Assembly: GCF_000380165.1 (NCBI RefSeq) | Contig: NZ_KB904713.1 | Span: 156,031-220,030, forward strand | Direction: 5' to 3' | Source of the DNA: Wenjunlia vitaminophila DSM 41686 | GTDB taxonomy: Bacteria; Actinomycetota; Actinomycetes; Streptomycetales; Streptomycetaceae | Length of the DNA stretch: 64,000 nucleotides | Part shown: positions 16,963 to 26,482 of the stretch, piece by piece | How the letters are laid out: each line of letters starts with the position of its first letter | Position numbering within the stretch: the stretch's first letter is position 1 | Translations under genes and position numbers: made by a program | The notes under the pieces: generated by a model | The model's input: the letters and a program-made list of their open reading frames with translations, nothing else | Databases searched by the model: none | What the model was told of the DNA's origin: nothing

Positions 16963-18125
16963 TGACCGTGCTCGACCGGCGCTTCCCGGTGATGTCCCTC
17001 GGCAGGCAGTTCCTGCGCAAGGCCTTCTGTCCATTCCCGTGGTGGGCACCTACCTGGCCCTGTTCGCCTTCGGCGGGGAGTTCCCCGGACACGAGGTCCT
17101 GCCCAGGCTGTACGCGGCGCACATCCTGCCGGTCCCCGGTCTGCTGGCCGCCCTGGTGACCGCGCACCTGTTCCTCGTGGTCTACCTGAAGCACACCCAG
17201 TGGGCCGTACCGGGCAGGACCAACCACAACGTCATCGGCAAACCGTTCTTCCCCGAGTACGCCGCGAAGTCCGCCGCCCTGTTCTTCGGCGCGTTCGGGG
17301 TGCTCGCCGTGCTCGGCGCGACCGTCCAGATCAACCCCGTCTGGGAGTACGGCCCCTACCGGGCCGACGTCGTCTCCACCGACTCCCAACCTGACTGGTA
17401 CGTGGGGTTCCTCGAGGGGGCGCTGAGCCTGATGCCGGGGGCGGAGACGGAGCTGTGGGGGCACACCGTGGCGTGGAACCCGCTGCTGCCCAGGGTGGTG
17501 TTGCCGACGGCGCTGTTCGCGGTCCTCTACGCCTACCCGGTGTTCGAACGGTGGATCACGGGGGACACCGGGGAGCACCACCTGTGCGACCGTCCCCGCA
17601 ACCAGCCCACCAGGACGGCACTGGGGGTGGCGGCGGCGTCCGGCTACGCGGTGCTGCTGTTCGCCGGCGCCCAGGACGTGCTGGCGTACGTCCTGCGGTG
17701 GCGCGTGGAGACGTTCACCCACGTCTTCCGGGCGGCGCTGTTCGTCGTCCCGGTGGTCGCGTACCTGGCCACCAAACGGGCGGTGCCTGGGGTTGCAGGC
17801 CGGCGACTGGCGGCTGCTGCTGCGCGGGGACGGCACGGGACGCGCGCGACGCACGGACGGCGGCGGCTACCGGGAGGAACACGTCCCGCTGGGCGACGGG
17901 AGCCGTTACCGGCTCGCGGTGCGCGAAGAGCCGCGACCGCTCACCGCCGGCACCGAGGGCTGGCGCTTCTTCCGCAGGCACCGCGTGCGCAACCGGCTGA
18001 GCGCCTGGTTCCTGCGGGACCGCGTGGAACTGCCGCTGACCGAGGAACAGCGACGCCTGATCGCCGCCCGGGTCACCGCCGACCCCGAACAGGTCCTGCG
18101 GGAACGGGACGGCGCCGGCACCTGA
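16963..18125 (+). pseudogene. Broken qcrB: cytochrome b subunit of a second bc complex
   Basis: The start (VTVLDRRFPVMSLGRQFLRKAF) matches the end of the QcrB N-terminus before FPDHWSF. The sequence then jumps, out of frame, to LSIPVVGTYLALFAFGGEFPG, which in intact QcrB lies about 165 residues later. The first four helices with all heme-ligating histidines are missing. The next 250 residues run well (YLKHTQWAVPGRTNHNVIGKPFF... SQPDWYVGFLEGAL... GDTGEHHLCDRPRNQPTRTA) until ATKR near 17781, where one extra base shifts the frame. The C-terminal CLGLQAGDWRLLLRG continues in the next frame to 18125. Two independent lesions make this a decayed gene, not a sequencing slip. Confidence 0.85.
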
Positions 18126-18244
18126 CCCCGCACGGGCGGCACGGCGACCGGCGCGGACGCGGCCGGACCGGGCGGTCCGTTTCACGGGGGACGTGCGGGG
18201 AACCGTGAGAGGTCCCCACGAGCGGGCGGCCGAGAGGAAGACCC

Positions 18245-21200
18245 ATGAAGCGGCAGGCGACGCGGACGGTACCGATCAGGGCTGGCGCCCCCTCCACCGG
18301 TGACGGCGGGGTCGAACAGGTGAACGTCATGGGGCTGGAGGAGCGCCTGCGGCGGCACGTCCGGGGCGAGGTGCGGTTCGACGCCGGGAGCAGGGCGCTG
18401 TACGCCACGGACGCCTCCAACTTCCGGCAGGAACCCATCGGCGTGGTGATCCCCCGCACCCTCGCCGACGTGGAGGCGACGGTCGCAGCCTGCCGCGCGT
18501 ACGGGGCGCCGCTGCTCCCCCGGGGCTGCGGCACCAGCCTGTCCGGGGAGACGGTGAACTTCGCCGTCGTCGTGGACTTCTCCAAGTACCTGCACGACGT
18601 CGAGTGGGTGGACCCGCGCCGCCGCCTGGCGCGCTGCCTTCCCGGGGTGGTGTGCGACGACCTGAAGGCCGCCGCGTCCCGGCACGGGCTGACCTGGGGC
18701 CCCGACCCGTCCACGCACCAGTACTGCACCATCGGCGGGATGCTCGGCAACAACTCCTGCGGCACCCACTCGGTGATGGCCGAGTTCTACGGTTCGGGCC
18801 CCAGGACCTCGGACAACGTCGAGGAACTGGAGGTCATGACCTATGACGGGCTCCGCCTGACCGTGGGTCCCACCAGCGAGGAGGAGCTGGACCGGATCAT
18901 CGGCGAGGGAGGCAGGCGCGGGGAGATCTACCGGGGACTGCGGGACCTGCGCGACCGCTACGCCGACCTGATCCGCGAGCGCATGCCGGACATCCCGCGC
19001 CGGGTGTCCGGCTACAACCTCGACGAGCTGCTGCCGGAGAAGGGCTGCAACGTGGCCCGGGCCCTGGTCGGCACCGAGGGCACCTGCGTCGTCGTCCTCG
19101 GCGCCACCCTGCGGCTGCTCCCCGAGCCGGCCGCGCGCGCCACCGTGGTCCTCGGCTACGACGACATCGTCACCGCCGCGGAACAGTGCCGGAAGGTGAT
19201 GGCGCACCGCCCGCTGGCCTGCGAGGCCATGGACGACACGCTGATCGAGGACCTGCGCATCGAACAGCAGCACCTGGACGAGCTCCAGTTGCTGCCCGGC
19301 GGGTCTGCGTGGCTGCTGGTGGAGTTCGGCGGTGACGACCAGTCCGAGGCCGACGAGCGGGTGCACGCGCTCCTGGACGACCTGCGCCGCAGCGACCACC
19401 GGCCACCCACCGACGTGCGCACCTACGACGACCCGGCACGGGCCGCCGCGGTCTGGCACGTGCGCGAGGGCGGGCTCGGGGCCACCGCCTTCCCGCCCGA
19501 CGGCCGCGACCACTGGCCCGGCTGGGAGGACTCCGCGGTGTCGCCGGAACGGATCGGGCCCTACCTGCGGGACCTGCGGAAGCTGTACGCCCGGCACGGG
19601 CTGCGCGGCGCCCTCTACGGCCACTTCGGCCAGGGCTGTGTGCACTCCCGGATCAGCTTCGACCTGCGCAGCGCCGAGGGGATCGCCACCTACCGCGGCT
19701 TCCTGGAGGACGCCGCCGACCTCGTGGCCTCCCACGGCGGCACCCTCTCCGGGGAGCACGGCGACGGGCAGCAGCGCGCCGAGCTGCTGCCCCGCGTGTA
19801 CGGCGACGAGCTGGTCGAGGCGTTCCGCGAGTTCAAGGCCGTCTGGGACCCCGGCGGCCGGATGAACCCCGGCAAGGTCGTCGATCCCTACCGGCTCGAC
19901 GAACACCTGCGGCTGGGCACGGACTACCACCCGCCGCAACCCGCCACCCACTTCTCCTACCCCGACGACGGCGGCAGCCTCGCCCACGCGGCACTGCGCT
20001 GCGTCGGGGTCGGCAAGTGCCGGCAGCCGCACGACGAGGGCACCATGTGCCCCAGCTTCCAGGTGCTGCGCGAGGAGAAGCACACCACCCGGGGCCGGGC
20101 CAGGCTCTTCCACGAGATGCTCGCCGGCGACATCACCACCGGCGGGTGGCGGGACCACGAGCTGTACGAGGCGCTCGAGCTCTGCCTCTCCTGCAAGGGC
20201 TGCACCCACGAGTGCCCGGTCCACGTGGACATCCCCACGCTCAAGGCGGAGTTCCTGGCCCACTACTACTCCCGGCGGCTGCGTCCACGGTCCGCCTATG
20301 CCATGGGCTGGATCATGCACACCGCCCGGGTCGCCTCGCTCGCCCCGTCGGTGGCCAACCTCGCCGGGCAGGCCCCGCTGCTGTCCCGGCTCGTCAAGCT
20401 CGCCGGTGGAGTCGCCCCGGAACGCCAGGTGCCGGCCTTCGCCGCCACCCCGTTCCGCCGCTGGTTCGCCCGGCACCGACCGGCGCACCCTGCCGGACCA
20501 CCGGTCATGCTCTGGCCGGACACGTTCAACGACCACTTCACCCCGCAGACCTCGATCGCCGCCGTGCGGGTCCTGGAGGACGCCGGTTTCCGGGTGCTGC
20601 TGCCCGACCGCTGGGTCTGCTGCGGACGGCCCCTGTACGACTACGGCTTCCTCGGCATGGCCACCCGGCTGCTCCGCCACGACCTCCAGGTGCTGCGCCC
20701 CGCGCTCCAGCAGGGCATCCCCGTGGTGGGCCTGGAACCGAGCTGTCTGGCCGTGTTCCGTGACGAGCTCCCCAAGCTGCTGCCGAACGACGAGGACGGG
20801 CAACGGCTCACCGGTCTCGCGGTGCAGTTCAGCGAGGTGTTCGCGCGGCACGCCCCGAACTGGCGGCCACCCCGGGTTCCCGGCGCCGCGCTGGTGCACG
20901 GTCACTGCCACCACAAGAACGGCCTGGGCGGCATGGAGGCGGAGCTGCGGCTGCTGGACCGCACCGGTCTCGACTACACGGTGCCGGACACCGGTTGCTG
21001 CGGCATGGCCGGCTCCTTCGGCTTCGAACAGGGCGAGCGCCACCGGGTCTCGGTGGACTGCGGGGAACGGGTCCTGCTGCCGGCGGTGCGCGACGCCGCC
21101 CCCGACACGTTCGTCGTCACCAACGGCTTCAGTTGCCGGGAACAGATCCGGCAGGAGACCGAGCGCCGCGCCCTGCACCTCGCCGACGTCCTCGCCCTGG

Positions 21201-21349
21201 CCCTGGACCGCCCGGACGAGGACCTGGGTCCGCTCCCGGAACGCCTCCTCCCCGACCCGGCGGCCTCCCCGTGGCGCGGAGCCGCCGTCGTGGCGGCGGC
21301 GGCGACGGCCCTCACGGCGGGGGGCGCGCTGCGCCGGCTCCGGCCCTAG
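18245..21349 (+). CDS. FAD-linked oxidase fused to 4Fe-4S/CCG domains (GlcD-GlcF / D-2-hydroxyacid dehydrogenase type)
   Basis: A 1034-residue fusion. The first half is a PCMH-type FAD domain (VIPRTLADVEATVAACRAYGAPLLPRGCGTSLSGE... GGMLGNNSCGTHS) with a VAO-type cap ending in GEHGDGQQRAELLP. The second half has a ferredoxin-like cluster site (CVGVGKC... C and CLSCKGCTHECPVHVD) and two cysteine-rich CCG repeats (WVCCGRPLYDYG and DTGCCGMAGSFGFE). Such fusions oxidise D-2-hydroxy acids such as lactate, glycolate or 2-hydroxyglutarate and pass electrons to quinone or cytochromes. A hydrophobic end (VVAAAATALTAGGAL) may bind the membrane. GAGAGGAAG precedes the ATG. The gene is intact although flanked by two broken respiratory genes. 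Confidence 0.9.
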   Translation: MKRQATRTVPIRAGAPSTGDGGVEQVNVMGLEERLRRHVRGEVRFDAGSRALYATDASNFRQEPIGVVIPRTLADVEATVAACRAYGAPLLPRGCGTSLSGETVNFAVVVDFSKYLHDVEWVDPRRRLARCLPGVVCDDLKAAASRHGLTWGPDPSTHQYCTIGGMLGNNSCGTHSVMAEFYGSGPRTSDNVEELEVMTYDGLRLTVGPTSEEELDRIIGEGGRRGEIYRGLRDLRDRYADLIRERMPDIPRRVSGYNLDELLPEKGCNVARALVGTEGTCVVVLGATLRLLPEPAARATVVLGYDDIVTAAEQCRKVMAHRPLACEAMDDTLIEDLRIEQQHLDELQLLPGGSAWLLVEFGGDDQSEADERVHALLDDLRRSDHRPPTDVRTYDDPARAAAVWHVREGGLGATAFPPDGRDHWPGWEDSAVSPERIGPYLRDLRKLYARHGLRGALYGHFGQGCVHSRISFDLRSAEGIATYRGFLEDAADLVASHGGTLSGEHGDGQQRAELLPRVYGDELVEAFREFKAVWDPGGRMNPGKVVDPYRLDEHLRLGTDYHPPQPATHFSYPDDGGSLAHAALRCVGVGKCRQPHDEGTMCPSFQVLREEKHTTRGRARLFHEMLAGDITTGGWRDHELYEALELCLSCKGCTHECPVHVDIPTLKAEFLAHYYSRRLRPRSAYAMGWIMHTARVASLAPSVANLAGQAPLLSRLVKLAGGVAPERQVPAFAATPFRRWFARHRPAHPAGPPVMLWPDTFNDHFTPQTSIAAVRVLEDAGFRVLLPDRWVCCGRPLYDYGFLGMATRLLRHDLQVLRPALQQGIPVVGLEPSCLAVFRDELPKLLPNDEDGQRLTGLAVQFSEVFARHAPNWRPPRVPGAALVHGHCHHKNGLGGMEAELRLLDRTGLDYTVPDTGCCGMAGSFGFEQGERHRVSVDCGERVLLPAVRDAAPDTFVVTNGFSCREQIRQETERRALHLADVLALALDRPDEDLGPLPERLLPDPAASPWRGAAVVAAAATALTAGGALRRLRP

Positions 21350-21361
21350 TCCACCCGGTGG

Positions 21362-22390
21362 TCAGGTGGTCCTCCTGCGGGCGGCGAACGCCCCCAGGGC
21401 CACCACCGCCGCGGCCCCACCGGCGAGGGCCAGGGTGCCGTGGTGGTGGGACGCCCAGAGCTGACGGCTGTGCGGGTGGGCCTGCTCGTCGAAGACGCCG
21501 TGGGCGCCGTGGTCCCTGCCGTCCCCACCGTCCACCGGCTCCCACAGGTTGACCGGCTGGTCCGGGTCCCGGGGCCGGTCGTTCTGCTGCGACTGGTAAC
21601 CGGTCCTGGCCAGGTACCGGTCGAGCAGGCCCGCCGCGACGGCGTTCGCCACCAGGGTGGCGGCGGTCGAGCCGCCCACCCAGTACTCGCGGCGCCCGGG
21701 GTGGTCGGCGGCGTACAGCACCGCCCTCGCCGCCACCTCCGGCTGGTAGATGGGCGGCACCGGCTGGGGGTGCTTCGGCAGCCGGGACAGCACCCAACTG
21801 AACTGGGGGGTGTTGACGGCCGGCAACTGGACCATCGTCACCCTGACCCCGCTCCGGTCGTGCAGCAGTTCGCAGCGGAGGGACTCGGTGAAGCCCTGGA
21901 TGGCGTGCTTGGCGCCGCAGTAGGCGGCCTGGAGCGGGATGCCGCGGTACGCCAGGGCGGACCCGACCTGCACGATCACCCCCCGGTCCCGGGGCAGCAT
22001 GCGGCGCAGCGCCGCGCCGGTCCCGTACACGTACCCCAGGTAGCTCACCTGGGTGACGCGCCGGAACTCCTCCGGGGCGATCTGACTCACGGGGGCGAAC
22101 ACCGTGGCGAACGCGGCGTTGACCCAGACGTCGATCGGCCCGAGGCGTTCCTCGACCTCGGCCGCGGCCCCCTCCACGGCGTCGGCGTCGGAGACGTCCA
22201 CCTGGAGGGGCAGCGGCTCGCCGCCGGCCTCCCGCACCTCGTCGGCGGCTCCCCGCAGTCCCCTCTCCCCGCGGGCGAGGAGGGCGACCCGGGCCCCCCG
22301 GGCGGCGAAGGCGCGGGCCGCCGCGCGCCCGACGCCGGCACTCGCCCCGGTCACCACCACGACCTGCCCGTTCACGGCACTGGGTTTCAC
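21362..22390 (-). CDS. Short-chain dehydrogenase/reductase with C-terminal membrane tail
   Basis: A 342-residue SDR. NAD(P)-binding TGASAGVG (near residue 14), WVNAAFA in place of NNAG, catalytic Ser in [11 protein letters not shown] and YCGAKHA giving the YxxxK pair are all present. After the 250-residue SDR core comes a linker rich in Asp and His, then one hydrophobic helix ([21 protein letters not shown]), which probably tethers it to the membrane. The GTG at 22390 follows GAGGTGCACC. It converges on the FAD-oxidase gene with 12 bases between stops. Substrate unknown. Confidence 0.88.
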   Translation of the reverse strand: MKPSAVNGQVVVVTGASAGVGRAAARAFAARGARVALLARGERGLRGAADEVREAGGEPLPLQVDVSDADAVEGAAAEVEERLGPIDVWVNAAFATVFAPVSQIAPEEFRRVTQVSYLGYVYGTGAALRRMLPRDRGVIVQVGSALAYRGIPLQAAYCGAKHAIQGFTESLRCELLHDRSGVRVTMVQLPAVNTPQFSWVLSRLPKHPQPVPPIYQPEVAARAVLYAADHPGRREYWVGGSTAATLVANAVAAGLLDRYLARTGYQSQQNDRPRDPDQPVNLWEPVDGGDGRDHGAHGVFDEQAHPHSRQLWASHHHGTLALAGGAAAVVALGAFAARRRTT

Positions 22391-22662
22391 GGTGCACCTC
22401 GCATCGGAAGCGGATCGAACGGGCTGCCCGTGGGCTGCCCTCGGCCCGGCGCCCCTCGCTGGAGTCACCGGCACCGCCGGGGGTTACCGGGCCCGGTCCC
22501 CGTCAAACCGGTCGGAACGGGGGTTTTCCCCGGGCCGGGACGGGCAGGGCCGCGCGCCGGTTCGGCCCCGTCCTGCTGACGAGCGGCGTCTCGGTCCCGC
22601 CGGTGGGGTGCCGTGGCTGCTCCGACCCGCGCGCCGGGCGACCGCCGCACCGAGGGGGGCCG

Positions 22663-23356
22663 GTGAAACTGCGGCGCGAGTTCGACCGGGTGTTCGTCGT
22701 CGAGGTGGCCATCGCGGCGTTCGTCTTCTTCCTGGTGCTCGGGGCGCTGGCCGTCGCCGTGGCCCGTCGGCGCGCGGAACGGGGCGGCGGTGCCGCGCGG
22801 CGCACCGAGTGGCCGAGGCTGGAGCTGTGCTACGTGGGGGTGCTGGCCGCGGTGGCCGTGTTCCTGGTGGTCTTCACGGCCTCGGCGAACCACCGGCAGC
22901 GGCACGCCGCCGGCGAGCCGGCCGTGCGGGTGAAGGTCACCGGCTTCCAGTGGTGCTGGCAGTTCGGCTACCCCCGGGCGCCCGGGAGGACCGTGACCGT
23001 GACCGCCGACTGCCGCGGCGACGAACTGCCCACCCTGGTGGTGCCCACCGGCCGGACCATCAGGTTCGAGCTGACTGTACGCCAGCGCCTTCCCGTTCTG
23101 GCTCGCGGTGCTGGGACCTGCCCGGCGGCTCAGCGACCCGGGGCGCTGCGTCTACCTGTTCTCCGCGGCACCGGCGCTCGACCTGCCCGCCCTCGGCCTC
23201 GTCGCCGCGGGACACGACGCGGGCGGGCTCACGATGATCGTGAGCATGTTGCCGGTCGGGGGCGCCGCCCTGGCCGTGACCTGGCGGTGGATCACCGCCG
23301 AGGAGCGCCGGGAACGCGCACTCGCGAGGAACCCCGCGGTCGGCGCCGGCCACTGA
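22663..23356 (+). pseudogene. Remnant: coxII N-terminal half joined to a ctaG-like C-terminus
   Basis: From the GTG at 22663 the frame encodes two membrane helices and the first strands of a cytochrome c oxidase subunit II: VRVKVTGFQWCWQFGYP, then LPTLVVPTGRTIRFELT. At about 23076 the Cu-A part should follow, but none of its Cys/His ligands appear. In another frame there begins LYASAFPFWLAVLGPARRLSDP, then a helix and TMIVSMLPVGGAALAVTWRW ITAEERRER ending at 23356, which looks like the end of a CtaG-type oxidase assembly factor. A deletion removing the rest of coxII, probably coxI, and most of ctaG explains this. The coxII part is fairly sure; the ctaG part is a weaker match. Confidence 0.7.
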
Positions 23357-23637
23357 GCGACGGGGTGTGGGACACCGTGCGCCGCGACGTCCCGTCGCGC
23401 CCGTGGAAGAGGGCTGAGTGCCCGCGGCCAAGGAGCAGGGGCCGGCCCGCCGCTCGGACCGCATGCGGGGATCGAGCGCTCGCGCGACCGTCGTACTGGC
23501 GTGCGCACGGGCGACGAGGGGCACACATTCTCCACCCCCCGGGGCCGGGCGAACGCCTGTGGAGCCGCCCCGGAGTGCAGTACGTTCTCTCCGCGTGTCC
23601 GGGTTTGAGGCAACGATCCGACCGAGGTGAGGCGCAG

Positions 23638-25491
23638 GTGCTCCCTGGAGAGTTAGTCGGCGGGCGGTACCGTCTCGAGGACGGCCCCATGCGCGGGGGG
23701 CGGGGCGAGGTCTGGCTGGCGTACGACACCGAACTGCCCCGCGCCGTCGCGCTCAAGCGGGCCCGCATCCGCGACGACACCATGGCGGCCTTCCACCAGA
23801 TGCGCAGGGAGGCCAGTGCCCTCGCCGAGCTCAACCACCCGCACGTGGTCACCCTCTTCGACGCGGTGCGGGTGCCCACCGCGGACCGGGCCGCCGGTGC
23901 CGCCGACGGTGGACCGGCCGAGGGCGAGACCTGGCTGGTGATGGAGTACGTGTCCGGTGGCGACCTGGCCGACCAGCCGACGACCTCGCCGCGGGAGGCG
24001 GCCCGTGTCGGGGCGCAGATCGCCGGCGCGCTCCGGGCCCTGCACGACAAGGGGATCGCCCACTGCGACGTCAAACCGGCGAACATCCTGCTCACTCAGG
24101 ACGGAACCCCGAAGCTCACCGACCTCGACGCCGCGTTCCGGGTCGAGTGCAGTGAGACGATCACTCCCCACCGACTGGCGTTCACCCCCGACTACGCCGC
24201 TCCCGAGGTCGTCCGGGGGAGCCCCACCTACGCCTCGGACGTGTTCTCGCTCGGAGCCACCCTCCACGCGCTCGTGACGGGCGGGCCGCCGCGCAGGCGC
24301 CGGGATGTGGGCGCGGACACCGGTGAGGTGGTGCGGACCGAGTCGTTCCTGGCCCCCCGCGGGACGGTGCACCTCGACGGCGACCTCGGGGTGCTGACCC
24401 GGCCGCTCACCCGGATGCTCCAGCCGGACCCGCAGGACCGTCCGGACGCGACCGAGGCCCGGCGCATGCTCGAGGAGGCGGCGGGGCTGCGCAAGCCGCT
24501 CCGCCGCCCGGACCGCCGGTACCTGGCGGCCGGTGCCGGGGTGGTGCTGCTGGCGCTCGCGGTTGCCGGAGGAGTGCGGTGGTGGCCGGGCGGCGGCTCC
24601 ATCCTGCCGGGGGAGGACCACACGGCCCGGTCGGGCCGTGTGGCATCCATCGGTGACCAGCGGACCGCCGACCCCTGCGCCCTGACCGACCCGACGGCGT
24701 TGGACCGCTTCGGCCGGGCCGAACTGGACCGCGCCTACGGCAACTTCGACCGCTGCGACGTCCTGCTCTCCTCCGGCGGCGACGAGTTCGTCGACGTCAA
24801 GGTGGACCTCAACAACGGGCCGGCGTCCGAGCTGGACGCGCCGAGCCGGACGGTGGGCTCCGTGCAGGTGGTGGAGGAGGGCCCGGAGAGCGAGGAGTGC
24901 AACCGCACCCTGGTGCTGGACGGCGAGAAGGACGCCCACGTGACGGTCACCGCCAAGCTGGTCGACGAGCGGGCCGCCCCGCTGTGCGACATCGCCGACG
25001 TCGCCACGGGAAGCGCGGTGGAGGTGCTCAACCGGGGAGAGCTGCCCCGGCGCGCCGGGACCCCGGTCGAGGCGTCGCTCGCGCACCGGGACGCGTGCAC
25101 CGTGCTCGACGGGAAGGCGCTCGCCGTGGTCCCGGGGATCGACGCCGAGCCGGAGGACGTGGGGTTCGGGAACTGGGACTGCCAGTGGCGCAGCTCCACC
25201 CGGGACATCGTGGTGGACCTGCGGTTCGACCGGAGTCCGCCGCTGAACGCGCAGGAGGACGGCCGGGTCACCCGGGTCGGCGGCCACGACGTGTTCCTCC
25301 AGGCGGAGGGGGAGGGGGACCAGACGTGTTTGGCGCAGGTGGTGCACCGCGAGTACCCGGCGGGGGACGGGACCGCCGTGGAGACGGTCCGGCTCACCGT
25401 CGGCGGCCCCCAGCCGATGGACCGCCTCTGCGACCTGACCACCGCGCTTGCCGGTTCGGTCGCGGCCTCGGCCGAGTTGTCGTCCCGCTGA
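23638..25491 (+). CDS. Receptor-type Ser/Thr protein kinase with altered DFG motif
   Basis: A 617-residue protein. The kinase domain (about 8-285) has a glycine loop MRGGRGEVWLA, the ATP-binding Lys in VALKRAR, the catalytic loop HCDVKPANILL (from residue 142), DLD at 162-164 where DFG is usual, and PDYAAPEV. Residues about 296-316 form one membrane helix, followed by a 300-residue exported region with several Cys pairs that has two similar halves (DPCALTDPTAL... and DACTVLDGKAL...). The GTG at 23638 follows GAGGTGAGG; the frame stays open far upstream into the coxII remnant but that is not coding for this protein. An FHA protein follows at once. Confidence 0.85.
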   Translation: MLPGELVGGRYRLEDGPMRGGRGEVWLAYDTELPRAVALKRARIRDDTMAAFHQMRREASALAELNHPHVVTLFDAVRVPTADRAAGAADGGPAEGETWLVMEYVSGGDLADQPTTSPREAARVGAQIAGALRALHDKGIAHCDVKPANILLTQDGTPKLTDLDAAFRVECSETITPHRLAFTPDYAAPEVVRGSPTYASDVFSLGATLHALVTGGPPRRRRDVGADTGEVVRTESFLAPRGTVHLDGDLGVLTRPLTRMLQPDPQDRPDATEARRMLEEAAGLRKPLRRPDRRYLAAGAGVVLLALAVAGGVRWWPGGGSILPGEDHTARSGRVASIGDQRTADPCALTDPTALDRFGRAELDRAYGNFDRCDVLLSSGGDEFVDVKVDLNNGPASELDAPSRTVGSVQVVEEGPESEECNRTLVLDGEKDAHVTVTAKLVDERAAPLCDIADVATGSAVEVLNRGELPRRAGTPVEASLAHRDACTVLDGKALAVVPGIDAEPEDVGFGNWDCQWRSSTRDIVVDLRFDRSPPLNAQEDGRVTRVGGHDVFLQAEGEGDQTCLAQVVHREYPAGDGTAVETVRLTVGGPQPMDRLCDLTTALAGSVAASAELSSR

Positions 25492-25660
25492 ACGGCCACC
25501 ACCCCGACCCGCCAGCGCCGGCGTTGACCGACGCCGGGAGCGACGCGGTGGGTCGGCCGGGTCGGGGAGGGGTCCCGGGCCGGACCGGGCACAGTGGTGG
25601 CCCAGGAGCCGGTCCGGCCCCCAGGACGCAGGTGAGGTCCCGTCAGTACAGGAGCCCGCG

Positions 25661-26437
25661 ATGAACGGTCACGACAGCCTGGCCCGCGGCGTCACCCCTT
25701 CGCCGCCCGGCACCCTGCACATGCGGTCGGTCTCCGGTGGCCTTCGGGTGGCGCCCCGACCCGGGATGACCATCTGCTTCGGCCGGCAGCGGCCGGCTGT
25801 GGACCTGTGCGTCGGTGAGGACGACCAGTGGGTGAGCCGCCGGCACGGCGAACTGACCTACCGGCAACACCACTGGTGGCTGAGGAACACCGGTCAGCAA
25901 CTGATCCGGCTGCCCAAGGGCCACCTGATGCACCTCAGCACCGAGCCCGTGCCGCTGTGCCCCGGGTACACCCCGCTGTTCGTGCGGGGGTCGGCCCGCC
26001 GGGAGCACCTGGTGGAGCTGTACGTGGTGGACCACGACGAGGCCCGCTCGGGCCCCCGGCACAGCGCCGAGACGGTGCCGCCCAAGCGGTGGCAGCTCGA
26101 CGACGACGAGCGGCTGGTCCTTGTGGTGCTGGGCCAGCAGTACCTCCTCTTCCAGGAGGACCCGCGGCCCCTGGCCTACCGGCAGGCGGTGGAGCAGCTC
26201 CGCTGTCTGCGCGGTGACGAGCACTGGACCCAGAGCAAGGTCGCCCACCGGGTGGAGGCGGTCCGCCGCAGGCTGTCCCGCAGCGGTGACTTCCCCTACG
26301 AGGTGATGCGGGACACCGAGGCCGGCGGGCCGTGCGACAGCAACCTGATGCACAACCTGTTCCGGGGCCTGGTGGAGTCCACCACGCTGGTGCCGCCGGA
26401 CCTGGGCCTGGTGGACGAGGACCCGGCCGCCCCGTGA
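25661..26437 (+). CDS. FHA domain protein
   Basis: A 258-residue cytosolic protein. Residues about 25-95 form an FHA domain with the core GRQ...D..V....WVSRRHGELTYRQHHWWLRNTG, containing the Ser-Arg-Arg-His and Asn that bind phosphothreonine. The C-terminal part has a helix-rich segment (YRQAVEQLRCLRGDEHWTQSKVAHRVEAVRRRL) that could be a winged-helix-like domain. The ATG at 25661 follows AGGAG. Its place just after the receptor kinase suggests it reads phosphorylated targets of that kinase, or is phosphorylated by it; this is inferred from context only. Confidence 0.83.
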   Translation: MNGHDSLARGVTPSPPGTLHMRSVSGGLRVAPRPGMTICFGRQRPAVDLCVGEDDQWVSRRHGELTYRQHHWWLRNTGQQLIRLPKGHLMHLSTEPVPLCPGYTPLFVRGSARREHLVELYVVDHDEARSGPRHSAETVPPKRWQLDDDERLVLVVLGQQYLLFQEDPRPLAYRQAVEQLRCLRGDEHWTQSKVAHRVEAVRRRLSRSGDFPYEVMRDTEAGGPCDSNLMHNLFRGLVESTTLVPPDLGLVDEDPAAP

Positions 26438-26478
26438 GCCGGCGCCGCCCGGGCGGGGAGCGGGCGGCGCCGGCTCAC
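26434..26478. terminator. Bidirectional hairpin between FHA gene and ABC operon
   Basis: A perfect 18-base stem (26434-26451 with 26461-26478) and 9-base loop lie between convergent genes. The FHA stop codon is inside the left arm and the ABC permease stop is four bases beyond the right arm, so it can serve both strands. Confidence 0.8.
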
Positions 26479-26482
26479 GTCG

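Noticed and set aside
18182..21178. Open frame of 998 codons on the minus strand
   Set aside because: It is the antisense shadow of the FAD/Fe-S dehydrogenase; high third-position GC leaves the opposite strand open. It has no recognisable domain.
22603..25491. A single 962-codon gene fusing oxidase subunit II and a Ser/Thr kinase
   Set aside because: The middle 180 codons have no protein character, the oxidase part is truncated and the kinase has its own GTG with a strong ribosome-binding site.
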